From Adineta vaga (taxonomy: Eukaryota > Rotifera): DNA of 64,000 nucleotides. Location: NCBI GenBank assembly GCA_021613535.1, contig CP075492.1:7502001-7566000 (forward strand), in the 5' to 3' direction. Numbering within the stretch: position 1 is the first letter of the stretch; every line of letters starts with the position of its first letter. Positions 23,661-33,943 of the stretch are shown here, piece by piece. Both the position numbers and the translations under genes were made by a program. Below the pieces are notes generated by a model, which had not been told where the DNA came from, ran no database searches, and was given only the letters and a program-made list of their open reading frames with translations.

Positions 23661-25082
23661 ATGAACACGCTAGACAAATCGAAGAAGAGAACGCAACAAA
23701 AGAGTATATCCTCTTTACGAATAGCATTATACCGAATAGAAGCAAACATGAATTATCGTACTGATATTCATCTATTAGATCTGCCTGTCGAGATACTTTT
23801 CAATATCTTAAAAAGACTAAACAATTTGGATGTTCTTTATTCATTGATAGGAGTTAAAGGACTCGATTGTTTGGCACGAAATGAAATTTTTACAAATACT
23901 CTGAGTTTTGCGTCGACTGATGGTGGCCAAGATTCTGCTATTGATGAAACAAAATTAAATCGATTTTGTGATTCTATATTACCAGAAATTCACAACGATG
24001 TTAAATCTCTTGTTTGTGATGCAAAACTCATTGATCGTATTTTACGTGCTGGTGTTTATCTCAACCTCACTCAACTCAAAATAACTGGATATCTTGATAA
24101 TACTTTTCCCGATATTTGTACAGGTATAATAACTCGATATCTACAAAAGTGCAAGGAATCCATGAGAATATTTTTTTTATCTTTAGATTAATTACTTTTT
24201 CGATCTCATTTCAAAACACAAATCACAAATCTTACATTACTTACTGAGTACGATAGAGACGTAAAACCTATTGATGAAACAACAAATGTATTTTTAAAAG
24301 TGGTTGATTTTTTTGAAAATCTAAATCATCTGGATTTTATTGGATCATTTTACAGTATACAACCCATTCTCTCATCCATTGATCTACCACTCTCAACTCG
24401 CTTTTCTTCAAATTTAACTAAACTGTCTATTAAAGTGAATAGTTTGGGAGATTGTTTTTATTTACTTGATGGTCGTCTCATGCAATTGTCTACATTTATT
24501 GTCATTATTGAGGAAGATGAAGATTATTCACCAATGGAATTTAATGAAGTAAGTATCGAAAAGTGAATATTGTTTGTATCTTTCACTTTCAATTATGAAT
24601 CTTTTTTCCATCTAGAATAATCTCAATCATTTGAAATGTTTTTCATTAACATCTAAATCTATAACGAATGAATATAATAATCAAATTGTACCTCTTCTTC
24701 GTCGAATGTTGAATCTTCAAGACTTAACACTATATCTTCAAATCAAAAAACGAAATCGAATTGTCGATGGCATTCAACTTGAGAATGATATTCTTTGTCA
24801 TTTATCAAAACTGCAAAGATTTGTCTTTTACATAAGTACTGGATTGATTTCTGAACACTCTTTTACTCGTTTATTGAATGATGATATTCAACGAACTTTT
24901 ACGAACTTCAAATTTGGAGAAGTTGGTTGGACAATGAACGATCTCAATAGATGTCTGATCAGATATCATATCTTTTCACTTCCATATAAATTTTATTCGA
25001 TAGAAGCTGTTGGTAATCAATTCACGAATACAATTTATAAAAATGTTACTTCTGTATGGGTATCTGATGGTATTTCATTTGA
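23661..25082 (+). pseudogene. F-box/LRR gene copy B, truncated and with a nonsense codon
   Basis: Closely similar to copy A over exons 1, 2 and most of 3 (F-box IHLLDLPVEILFNILKRLNN intact). After the first intron, where copy A reads GATCAG, copy B reads GATTAA, giving an in-frame stop (24189-24191). At 25082 the duplication ends, so the last ~140 residues are replaced by unrelated sequence. The frame happens to stay open across the joint into the downstream secreted-protein remnant. Confidence 0.82.
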
Positions 25083-25146
25083 GATATCAATTTGCTTGTC
25101 ATACTGTAGAATTTTAATCAAATTTGATATAGTTTTTTTTTTCAAG

Positions 25147-25934
25147 ATGTTTCTTTACTTTTGTTTTCTACCGTTAGTAGTCGTAGTTGATCATCGTCAA
25201 TCTGTTAATGCATCTGTATCTTATACGACTTGGTTCAAAGAAGTTAATCAGACAGATTTATATCAGTTGCGAATGAAGGAACCGACAATTGTCGTTTTTG
25301 GTGAATTCACTGGATTAAAATCAGCTTTTATTGGAACACGTGGTCAACGTGCTCGTACACAATCAGGAACAATTCAAGATGCATTTCTTTCAATGATACA
25401 ATTTTATGAGAGACAAATGACTTTTTATTCAAATAAATACTCAAATATTCCTATTAAAAACACGCTCGAACTAGCATTGAGCGATGTAATATGGCGAGCA
25501 TTTGATCAAACGTTTTCATGTTTATGCACTTAATAATAGTTTAATTGCTACAATTAATACCAGGAAAACTTGAAGATAATCGGATAATTCAACCTAGTAA
25601 TTTGTGTATAGCAATTTGTTTAGATGCATTTTGTTCAAATGCTTTATCATATCTTGATTCTCAAAACTGTACCATACTTATTCAACGTTCATTTAAGAAT
25701 AGAAAACTATCAAATATTCGAGTTGATTGAAGTGATGTTCAACAACTTGGAAAATTCCAAACATTGACACTATCAAAATGGACACGCGATGATCCAAGAG
25801 AAGGAAATTTAACAAAATCACAACGAGAACAATTACTTCATCAATATGTTTTGGAACTAGCTTCTAATTCCAAATTAGAATATGAAAATAAATATGCAGA
25901 TAGTGTCATTTGGATTGACACGAAGAAGAAATAA
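25147..25934 (+). pseudogene. Decayed gene for a secreted protein of unknown family
   Basis: The ATG at 25147 would give a hydrophobic leader (MFLYFCFLPLVVVVDHRQ) and then VSYTTWFKEVNQTDLYQLRM. The frame slips near 25515-25560 (continuing as HVYALNNSLIATIN, then PGKLEDNRIIQPSNLC) and meets an in-frame TGA at about 25727 before WTRDDPREGNLTKSQREQLL and a final VIWIDTKKK. Codons stay protein-like between the breaks, so this is a recent pseudogene or an error-rich gene. No family recognised. It directly follows the broken F-box copy B. Confidence 0.55.
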
Positions 25935-26291
25935 TTTTTTTAGCAATACTATGTTGTTTTATTCATATCTATTGAATTAATATACAAATTGAAATTAAGA
26001 AATATCAGAACAAGGTAAAATACACAATTGCGAACATCAATCAAATGACTCTCGACGACTGGTTGACCTCTCATACCAATACCACCCTATAAATATAAAT
26101 ATTTTCTTTCTTTTCTACAACAAGGGTAATGCTACGACGATATTTTTCTTGTTCTTTATCGTTTGTATGTAAGACAAGAGAAAAATAGAAGTTTGCACTT
26201 TTCTTCTCTTATATGTATATATACATTGATTGTATTATTTTTTCTTTCTCTTCATTCATACTGTCGGTAGTAGAAACGATATGTATACAGT
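25935..26291. other. Intergenic region before ethanolamine kinase
   Basis: About 357 bp, AT-rich, with a TATATGTATATATACA stretch at about 26210-26225 that could serve as a promoter element for the gene at 26292. Nothing else seen. Confidence 0.4.
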
Positions 26292-27504
26292 ATGACAACA
26301 AAATCAGTTACGATGCACTCACACGATCAACCATTACATGTTGACATCGAATTAGATTCATCTGATCTCAAAACATCAGGTCCACGCCTTGTTTGCTTGG
26401 TTAAGAATGATTGGATCAATAAGAAGATTAGTTTTAAAGAACTTACTGATGGTCTTTCCAATCAAATGATTGTTATGTACCCACCGGAGAAAGATGAACA
26501 GGGTGTCGTTATTCGAACGTATGGAAAGAATTCAGATCTAATCGTTGATCGACAAATTGAAATTCAAACCATGGTCAAACTCTCTCAATATCATATGGCT
26601 AATGAAATTTTATGTACATTTAATAATGGATTATTGTATACATTTTTACCAGGTGAACAAATCAGTATGGACGACGACAATATTGAGTAAGTCATCGTAT
26701 CGTCATTGATCATAATAGGTCTTTGTTTTTCAGTTTCTTAGTAGCAACTAAATTAGCTCAATATCACTCTGTTCCATCTGATGATGATAATGAAACGAAA
26801 GAAAAGTCTCAATTTGTAGAAAAACTTCGTCATTATACTAATTTACTCAATGGAACAAATCCTCAACTTCGAGAACGACTTGAAACAATGAAACCACCAG
26901 CGATGGGTGTTCTTGATACAATCAAAACAACTATTGGTCTTCAATCTAGTCCGCTCTCATTCGATTCTCTTGAAGTTTTTCTCGATTATTCTTGGTCTCA
27001 ATTAGATGATGATCTTCAACAAATCGAATCGATATTAAAAGAAAAATGGTCCAATATTCCTATTGTTTTATGTCATAATGATACACAGAGTCGTAATTTT
27101 CTCTTCGACAAAGAAACAAACACCACACATATCATTGATTTTGAACATAGTTTTCGTAATCTTTACTTATACGATATTGAAAATTATTTTGTTGAATTTG
27201 CTGGTCTCGAATCATCACCTGATTGGACAAACAAATATCCGACAAAAGAACGACGACTAAAATTTTTAACCGAATACGTTAAACATACTAATTTCTTATC
27301 TGATCAAACTAGTGTAGATGAATTGACAAAACTTTGTGATCGTTGTCATTGTCTTAAACCACTTATTCATCTGTATTGGTATTATGGGCTGTACTTGAAG
27401 CTATTCTTAATCCCGAAGCACTAAGTGCATTTGATTATGTCACTTATGCTAAAAGTCGATTTAATCAATACAAACTACATAAAAACACATTTTTCACTTC
27501 ATAA
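26292..27504 (+). CDS. Ethanolamine kinase-like protein, with a C-terminal frameshift
   Basis: Phosphorylates ethanolamine in the cytosol as the first step of the CDP-ethanolamine (Kennedy) pathway to phosphatidylethanolamine. Two exons with a 47-nt intron (26687-26733). The kinase core shows IPIVLCHNDTQSRNFLFD (HxDxxxxN) and THIIDFEHSFRNLYLYDI (the metal-binding Asp of DFE), followed by NYFVEFAG, typical of choline/ethanolamine kinases. At about 27380 the frame breaks after HLYW. In another frame the expected tail LWAVLEAILNPEA...AKSRFNQYKLH continues to TAA at 27502-27504. One extra G (TGGGTATTATGG, giving WVLWA) would repair it, so a base lost from a homopolymer is likely. The ethanolamine assignment over choline rests on overall likeness and is less certain than the family. 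Confidence 0.82.
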
Positions 27505-27959
27505 GTTATCTATTTCTGTTTTGATATTGTTCATCAAAAATAAACTAAAATCTTCAGATGTTCGTAGATTTTCATGTTTGTTCATTCTCTTGTATTTTAA
27601 TATATATTAATCCAAAGATTTAGGCATCCAATCTCCATGATGTGTATGGATATGTCTGAGAATATAATTAAAATTAAGATACCCACACTTGTTCAAAATT
27701 TTAAAAGCAACTGATTATTTTATTCACTTTCTTGATGCATCTGCACTGTGCATTTGTATTCCACTATATTTATGATTATTAAAACTACTTTGTGAACAGA
27801 TACGACTTGAGAGTCATGATGTGTTTCACAACGACGAATGCATTATTAAACTATTTTAGACTTTCATCACATCAAGTTAAGTCAATTGATGGGCAGTTGA
27901 TGATTTTATTATTATTAATATTTATATGAATCTTGATTATATTATTAAAAAAAAGAAAA
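27505..27959. other. Intergenic region, convergent 3' ends
   Basis: 455 bp between converging ethanolamine kinase and RING/B-box genes; AT-rich, with poly(A)-signal-like AATAAA hexamers. No gene seen. Confidence 0.5.
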
Positions 27960-29585
27960 CTATTTTTCCAATTGATAAACTAGTCGCATGTTTATTGCTC
28001 GATCACACTGATTCATTTCTATTTGTTTTTCAGTAGAATTTTTATTTTTCTTTACAGAATAGATTCCAACTACAGCACAGATTTGATTAACTTGATGAAA
28101 GATTGAACTTCTCTGTTGATATCCAATAGAACCTTGTGAATCATTCGACCAGATAAGTAATGAATATTGATTCATTAATTGAGTCTCATTCATTGGTATG
28201 GAAATCCATTTGAAAGTATTATTCACCGATTCATGGGATGATTCTTTTTGTTTAACACCTTTTTCATCATAAAGACTAGCTGTAATCGTACCTATATAAG
28301 TTGATTCTATTGATATATAAGTTAATCGAATCGATCGTTCAAGTCGAAAACTATATCCAAAAATAAAAGATCCTGTGTAGAATCTTTGCGCAGTAGCAGT
28401 TGGTTGAGAAAGAATCAATTCTTGACGAACAGAGCAAATCAATGTCTTTTTACTGTTCATTTCTAATTTTCCAAAATTTTTCAACAAGTTTTGTATTTTC
28501 ATTTTATCGTAGACTGAATCTGTATATGTTGTCTCTTCAGTTATACAATTCGATATTAATTCTTGATGATTATCAGAAATTTCATTACAAATACTATTTA
28601 GATAATTACTAGTTTCAAGCAATTGCATTGTATTACCATCATCAAGAATACGACGATTCGATGTTATTAAACTTTTAATACGATTTAATTGTTGATGAGT
28701 TGTCATTTCAATATGATGCAAACTTGATAGAATTGTTACTCTTCGATCGCTGAATTCATTGTCTAATGTTTCTTTACGTTCTTCAATCAGTCGAGTTAAA
28801 CGAAGAAATTCAGTATCAAATTTTTGTTGTGTTTTTCTATAGTTTTCTTCTTGATTTTGTATCATATTTGTTGTACGTTCAGAAAGAGTCGTAAAATCAA
28901 CTTCTATATAGTCTAATTTCTGAAGACATTTTTCAACTTCTGCACGCGCTTCTTCAATGACTTTTTCGATTGGTTGAATTGCCTTTTGATGTTGATTATG
29001 TTGATCATTATTTGGAAGACATAAAGGACATAAACGAAGTCTACATTGTGTACACCATAAACTTAAGATTTCAGTAGTATGTTGATCGCATATAGAAGAT
29101 GTTCGATCGGCTATTGATGTCGTAGCATGTGTAAATTTGTTATTATGAAAAACGATACATGTGCTACAAAGCTGTTGAGAACAGGTAGGACACCATACTT
29201 TACTTGTCCTTTCTAAGCAAATCTCACAAAATAATTTAGAATCAATTTTTTGATCAAACGTATCATTCGATAACGACGAAGGCGATGATAATAGTTCAAC
29301 CATATTTTGAACAATTCGATTCACAGGCAGACTATTCAATTGATATTGAAATACATATGTTCCATCTTTGAGAGGACAAATAAATCGAGGTTCTTCACCA
29401 TCGCTATCATCACTGTCATCGTCATCATCGGTTGTATTATTATATTTGGCAAGTTGTGAAATACATGTAAAGCAGAATGTATGAGAACATGGAAGAAGTC
29501 GTGGATCATTATAATAATCTAGACAGATAGGACATTTAACTAGTTCAATCATTTTTGTTAAAGGTATGTTGGAAGTTGCCATCAT
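27960..29585 (-). CDS. RING / B-box (TRIM-like) protein
   Basis: 541 aa, single exon. A RING finger lies at about 17-75 (CPICLDYYNDPRLLPCSHTF, CFTCISQLA, then ICPLKDGTYVF after an acidic insert DDDDDSDDSDGEEP). Two zinc-binding B-box-like segments follow at about 120-200 (CEICLERTSKVWCPTCSQQL, then CDQHTTEILSLWCTQCRLRL). A coiled coil of about 150 residues (EEARAEVEKCLQKLDYIEVD... TTHQQLNRIKSL) leads to a C-terminal domain of about 140 residues with alternating strands (SIRLTYISIESTYIGTITAS) that I cannot assign. The order RING, B-box, coiled coil is that of TRIM E3 ubiquitin ligases. The ligase target is unknown. The ATG at 29585 gives MMATSNIPLTK. Confidence 0.8.
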   Translation of the reverse strand: MMATSNIPLTKMIELVKCPICLDYYNDPRLLPCSHTFCFTCISQLAKYNNTTDDDDDSDDSDGEEPRFICPLKDGTYVFQYQLNSLPVNRIVQNMVELLSSPSSLSNDTFDQKIDSKLFCEICLERTSKVWCPTCSQQLCSTCIVFHNNKFTHATTSIADRTSSICDQHTTEILSLWCTQCRLRLCPLCLPNNDQHNQHQKAIQPIEKVIEEARAEVEKCLQKLDYIEVDFTTLSERTTNMIQNQEENYRKTQQKFDTEFLRLTRLIEERKETLDNEFSDRRVTILSSLHHIEMTTHQQLNRIKSLITSNRRILDDGNTMQLLETSNYLNSICNEISDNHQELISNCITEETTYTDSVYDKMKIQNLLKNFGKLEMNSKKTLICSVRQELILSQPTATAQRFYTGSFIFGYSFRLERSIRLTYISIESTYIGTITASLYDEKGVKQKESSHESVNNTFKWISIPMNETQLMNQYSLLIWSNDSQGSIGYQQRSSIFHQVNQICAVVGIYSVKKNKNSTEKQIEMNQCDRAINMRLVYQLEK

Positions 29586-30133
29586 GCGAATGATGTGCGA
29601 GATTTAAAGTATTGTTTATTCAATTATTTATTCGTTCTTGACAAACATGTTTGAATTTCTTTTTTTTCCATGGTTGCTCTTTCAATCAACAGAACAGACT
29701 CTCAAGATAGTGGCGTCAGGCAACCATACTATTCAATATTTACTTACATGTAACGTAGAAGACTTAAATCTGGTATCGATGAGCGACTAAATTTATCTCA
29801 TTGATGACGAGCTTTTCTTTACTTTTATGGCAGCTGAATCAGTGATAAAAAGAAACCTTCCATAGATATCTAAATTGATTGAAAGTACCGACATTACCTA
29901 CACTAACGAGCAATGTAACTAGTGTGACGTAGAATATACACCATTTGTATTATTTAACGTGATATAGCTTAGTGCACCAACTGTTTTATTCTGCTCATTA
30001 AAAGATAAAGAATATACTGACATCTTTATGACATTCATTGATTCGTCCACAGCAAACTATGGATTCATGATCAATTCTGATTCTGATGATTTGTAATATA
30101 ATAATCAATACTACCACAAGAAAAAAACTAGAT
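29586..30133. other. Intergenic region, divergent
   Basis: 548 bp between the divergent RING/B-box and F-box genes. AT-rich; no exon or RNA recognised. Confidence 0.5.
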
Positions 30134-31204
30134 ATGAAAACTTCCATTGAACAGTTACCGATTGAATTATGGATCGAAATCCTTTCTTATTTAGAAGCAC
30201 ATGTCATCTTTCATGCTTTTACTAATTTAAATCATCATTTTGATTATATATTAACTTCCGATCATCTACTATTCAATGTTGAATTAGGTAAAACTGATCG
30301 AAATCCTTTAGAATATACTGTTCAACCATACTGGTCTAAAACAATTCTTAATCGTATTATTCATCTTCAACCATTAATTTCTCAGCAATTATCACACATA
30401 CCTGAATTTCTTCGATGGCATTGTTCAGAATTACATCAGTTAAAATCTTTAACAATGAAATTACGTGGACGACAAATCTCTGCAATATCGAATGTTCTAC
30501 CACATCTGTTATCTCTTCATTATCTTTCGATTAAGTGTGTACCAAATCAGATATTACTCGATGCTATTCTTGTTACACCTAATTTAAATGTTGCTCAATT
30601 TGAATTCTCTCGACCAATTACATCAATCAATATTCGTTCGGATAAGATAAGTCCATTGAAAGTACTTGATATTCAATTGGAAGATGATTCATATAGTTCA
30701 ATAATGATTTTACTTTTGAGTCATATGCCGAAATTACAATGGTTACAAATGCGTAATTATGATATATATGTGAAAAATCGAGAATGGATTTTTTTCGATT
30801 CATTATTTACTCTTTCCGAACTTCACACACTATATTTCAAATGTTTTTCCAATTATTCAACTCCAGTTATTTTCCAAAACTTGCATCGAAATCTACCTGC
30901 TATCAAATATGCTTATTTAACTTTGAATTTTGATTTTATTAATGAAGATCTAGTCGATCATCTAATTCATCATTGGTGGCCTATCTTAGAAACAATAGAA
31001 CGAATTGATTTAAGGATTAGATGTCGAAATGATTTTATAATAGTTTATGATCATATCCAAATAATGCTCAATCATTTGCAATCTTTAATACTTGCAATGA
31101 ATAATCAATATGATGGTTCTATTGAAACAAAATGGGATGAAAAATTTTATTTAGGAATTCGAACTATTGAAATTTCTATGTGTAAAGTTATTTCAACGAA
31201 ATAA
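30134..31204 (+). CDS. F-box protein (single exon)
   Basis: The chosen start is MKTSIEQLPIELW (30134), since F-boxes of this family begin within about 10 residues of the N terminus; an in-frame ATG at 30086 would add 16 residues. The F-box is IEQLPIELWIEILSYL with HVIFHAFTNLNHHFDYIL. The rest, about 300 aa, has LRR-like spacing (HQLKSLTMKLRGRQ, LLSLHYLSIKCVPNQ, LKVLDIQLEDDS, MPKLQWLQMRNYD). It differs in sequence from the 16-25 kb array and has no introns. Likely an SCF substrate adaptor; target unknown. Confidence 0.75.
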   Translation: MKTSIEQLPIELWIEILSYLEAHVIFHAFTNLNHHFDYILTSDHLLFNVELGKTDRNPLEYTVQPYWSKTILNRIIHLQPLISQQLSHIPEFLRWHCSELHQLKSLTMKLRGRQISAISNVLPHLLSLHYLSIKCVPNQILLDAILVTPNLNVAQFEFSRPITSINIRSDKISPLKVLDIQLEDDSYSSIMILLLSHMPKLQWLQMRNYDIYVKNREWIFFDSLFTLSELHTLYFKCFSNYSTPVIFQNLHRNLPAIKYAYLTLNFDFINEDLVDHLIHHWWPILETIERIDLRIRCRNDFIIVYDHIQIMLNHLQSLILAMNNQYDGSIETKWDEKFYLGIRTIEISMCKVISTK

Positions 31205-31508
31205 AATCTGTTGATTATAAACAGATATAGATGATTCATCTCTATCTTCGAACTAGTCAACTTGTTTTATCTGAACATCAATCAAATTGAGAATATAGGT
31301 GGCATACTGCCTAGGAAATCCATCTAGATCTGGAAGCCTGCAAGTTTCATTTATGGCGAGAAGAACATTTCTTCGTCTTCCTTACATTCTCACCCTAGAA
31401 GACAAATAGAAACGATCGCGACGACGAAACATATATTACAATCATCTATAAAAAGAAAACATCAAAACTTCTAGTGAGAACTGATTAACACACATACACA
31501 ATAATTCA
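31205..31508. other. Intergenic region upstream of ART-TPR
   Basis: 304 bp containing the TATA-like box at 31447-31454; otherwise nothing seen. Confidence 0.5.
31447..31454 (+). promoter_or_regulatory. TATA-like box upstream of ART-TPR
   Basis: TATAAAAA lies 62 bp before the ATG at 31509, the same motif and nearly the same distance as upstream of the M15 peptidase gene. Confidence 0.45.
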
Positions 31509-33605
31509 TTGATGATGGCGCAAAAAAATGCTACGAGATCATTTTCGGATCAGATCGATAAGAATTCAGAGTCGAACCTCACTACTATAACATACTTAGT
31601 CGGTAGAATTACAAAATCTGTTAGTCATTCTCCAAACTGTCGTCGATTGAAGACTGTAGAAGATTTCATTATTATTTGGTTAGATTCAAATATTGATGAA
31701 TCACATGAAGATTCACAAACTGTTATCAATCAACTTCGACAACTGATCAATGCTGTTCAAACATTTAATGAAATTGAGCAGTGTATTACTTATTTTGATG
31801 AAATTAAAGATGAACGAATATTCGTAATTGTTTCTGACACACTCGGTCCACGATTTGTTCCTCGAATATATAAGAAAAAACAGTTGGCTTCGATTTATGT
31901 CCTTTGCGATAATAAAGAAGAACAAAAACAATGGGTTTTGAAATTTCCAATGATTAAAGGAATTTTTACGGAAATTGAAGATTTATGTATTTATCTGAAA
32001 TTAGATCTTCGACAGAATGAAAATAATTTTACATCATTCAGTATTATCTCTTCATTTTCGACTACAGATCTGAATGAACTTGATCCATCATTTATGTATT
32101 CACAAATTTTGAAAGAAATTCTTCTTGAAGAAAAAACTACATTACAAGAAAAGAAAAAATTCATTGAGTTCTGCCGTGGTTATTACAGTGATAATAATAA
32201 AGAACTACCAGTAATTGATGAATTTGAAAATAGATATCCTGATCCGTCGTTAATTTGGTGGTATACACGTGATTGTTTTCTTTATCTTATGTTAAACAAA
32301 GCATTGCGAACACACGATGTCGAAATGATTATAAAAATGGGTTTTATTATACGCGATCTTCATCGTAATATTGAACAGTTCTATCTTGAACAACATTTTC
32401 AAGATCCATTAACTGTCTATCGTGGACAAGGTATGGTACGTGTCGAATTTGAGAAAATTAAGAAAAGTAGTGGAGGTCTTCTTGCATTCAACAGTTTCTT
32501 ATCGACGACCACTAATATGAATGTATCACTCACGTTCATTCCAAGCTCTTATACTTCTCCAGAACTAGTTGCTGTTATCTTTCGAATTCAGATTGATCCG
32601 ACGATTTCTACGACGCCTTTTGCTGACGTGAAAAATGTGAGTTGCGCTGGCAGTGGCGAACAAGAAATTCTTTTTTCGATGCATACCATTTTTCGAATTG
32701 GAGAAACAACTCAACTTGCAAACGGTCTGTATCAAGTTGATCTTGCTTTGACGAAAGATAATGATAAACAATTAGTTCAACTTACGGAATATATGCGAAA
32801 AGTAACACAAGGTCCAACAGGACTTCATCGATTAGGTCAACTAATGTGTCACATGGGAGAATTTGATAAAGCAAAAGAAATCTATACAACTCTTGTTGAT
32901 ACTACATCAACTGATGATCGACAACAACTAGCTTTATTTCATCATCAACTTGGGTACATCAGTAAAAAGAAGAACGATCTATCAAGTGCACTTTCTCACT
33001 ATCAAGAATCACTCGACATTAAATTAACTTATTTACCATCTGATGATCCACAACTTTCTTCAACATATTGCAACATTGGTAGTGTTCTTCAAGATCAAGG
33101 TGATCTCGATGGTGCATTAGAACATTTAAAGTTCGCTCTCAAGAGCGATCTTCGTGCATCAAAACCTGATCGATTGAGTATTGCTATTCGACATAATAAC
33201 ATTGGATCTGTTCTCGAAGATTTAGGTAATTATCATGAAGCATTAATGAGCTATCGAAAAGCACTTGAACTTCAACTCTCTCAAGTTTCTAAACGACATC
33301 CATCCATCGCCACTTCCTACAATAATATTGGCTTAGTGCATCGAAAAATGGGAGATAATTTAAACGCTTTGACATACTATCGAGATGCTTTGGATATCTT
33401 CGAACGATCTCTTCCATCTCTTCATTCATCATTAGCTACCAGTCATCATAACATAGCGATGGTTCTTGATGATCTCCGTCGAACTAAAGAAGCGATTAAG
33501 CATGCTGAACGAGCTTTGGAGATTACTCTTCATTCGAACGATATCGAACATCCCGATGTTCTCAGACGACAAGCATATCTTGACGATATTCGACGAAAAC
33601 TTTAA
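31509..33605 (+). CDS. ADP-ribosyltransferase with C-terminal TPR repeats
   Basis: 698 aa, single exon. The N-terminal region (about 1-200) is shared with the gene at 1-1161 (LDPSFMYSQILKEILLEEKT). The ART fold spans about 200-420, with LTVYRGQGMVRVEF (catalytic Arg), FNSFLSTTTN (Ser-Thr-Ser type motif), GEQEILFSMHTIFRIGE (ExE, as in arginine-specific ARTs) and WWYTRDCFLYLMLNKALR. About six kinesin-light-chain-type TPRs follow, for example HHQLGYISKKKNDLSSALSH, YCNIGSVLQDQGDLDGALEH and YNNIGLVHRKMGDNLNALTY. All catalytic residues are present, so the enzyme is probably active on protein arginines, with TPRs selecting partners. This architecture is a large family in bdelloid rotifers. No signal peptide, so cytosolic. 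Confidence 0.9.
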   Translation: MMMAQKNATRSFSDQIDKNSESNLTTITYLVGRITKSVSHSPNCRRLKTVEDFIIIWLDSNIDESHEDSQTVINQLRQLINAVQTFNEIEQCITYFDEIKDERIFVIVSDTLGPRFVPRIYKKKQLASIYVLCDNKEEQKQWVLKFPMIKGIFTEIEDLCIYLKLDLRQNENNFTSFSIISSFSTTDLNELDPSFMYSQILKEILLEEKTTLQEKKKFIEFCRGYYSDNNKELPVIDEFENRYPDPSLIWWYTRDCFLYLMLNKALRTHDVEMIIKMGFIIRDLHRNIEQFYLEQHFQDPLTVYRGQGMVRVEFEKIKKSSGGLLAFNSFLSTTTNMNVSLTFIPSSYTSPELVAVIFRIQIDPTISTTPFADVKNVSCAGSGEQEILFSMHTIFRIGETTQLANGLYQVDLALTKDNDKQLVQLTEYMRKVTQGPTGLHRLGQLMCHMGEFDKAKEIYTTLVDTTSTDDRQQLALFHHQLGYISKKKNDLSSALSHYQESLDIKLTYLPSDDPQLSSTYCNIGSVLQDQGDLDGALEHLKFALKSDLRASKPDRLSIAIRHNNIGSVLEDLGNYHEALMSYRKALELQLSQVSKRHPSIATSYNNIGLVHRKMGDNLNALTYYRDALDIFERSLPSLHSSLATSHHNIAMVLDDLRRTKEAIKHAERALEITLHSNDIEHPDVLRRQAYLDDIRRKL

Positions 33606-33943
33606 TTAATTACACTTTTCACCGAACTAAACTTTTTCTTCTGATAAGTTTTGTAACTATTCCTGTGTCAATAGAATATTCATCACCGAATGTTTATTAT
33701 TCACATTTGATATACTTGTTCTAGAGAATGATTAGTGTTCGTTTTTGATAAGTTACATTCCATCGATTTCTTTAGTTTATCTTCCCAGCACTGATATCAG
33801 GCAGTTCTTCTCTACTGATTAAATTCACTTATCTTAAATACAAAAAAATGCGTCGAGATATCTCTGATAACAGGTATAAACAATGTTGCTTACATAGAAG
33901 AAGTAGATATCGTTCTGTTTTGGACTTGTGACAATAGCAAAGA
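33606..33943. other. Intergenic region
   Basis: 338 bp between ART-TPR and GH3; AT-rich, no feature recognised. Confidence 0.5.

Larger units (their letters stand above)
20261..25082. repeat. Tandem duplication, unit 2
   Basis: Second head-to-tail copy. It starts at the F-box exon point TCATTTGAACATG (20259) and ends within F-box gene B at TCATTTGA (about 25082), after which sequence similarity stops abruptly. It retains the segments deleted from unit 1. The shared TCATTTGA at both boundaries marks the duplication joint. Confidence 0.88.

Noticed and set aside
24631-25533. 300-codon ORF as one real gene
   Set aside because: It crosses the duplication breakpoint at 25082 and joins two unrelated remnants; treated as two pseudogenes.
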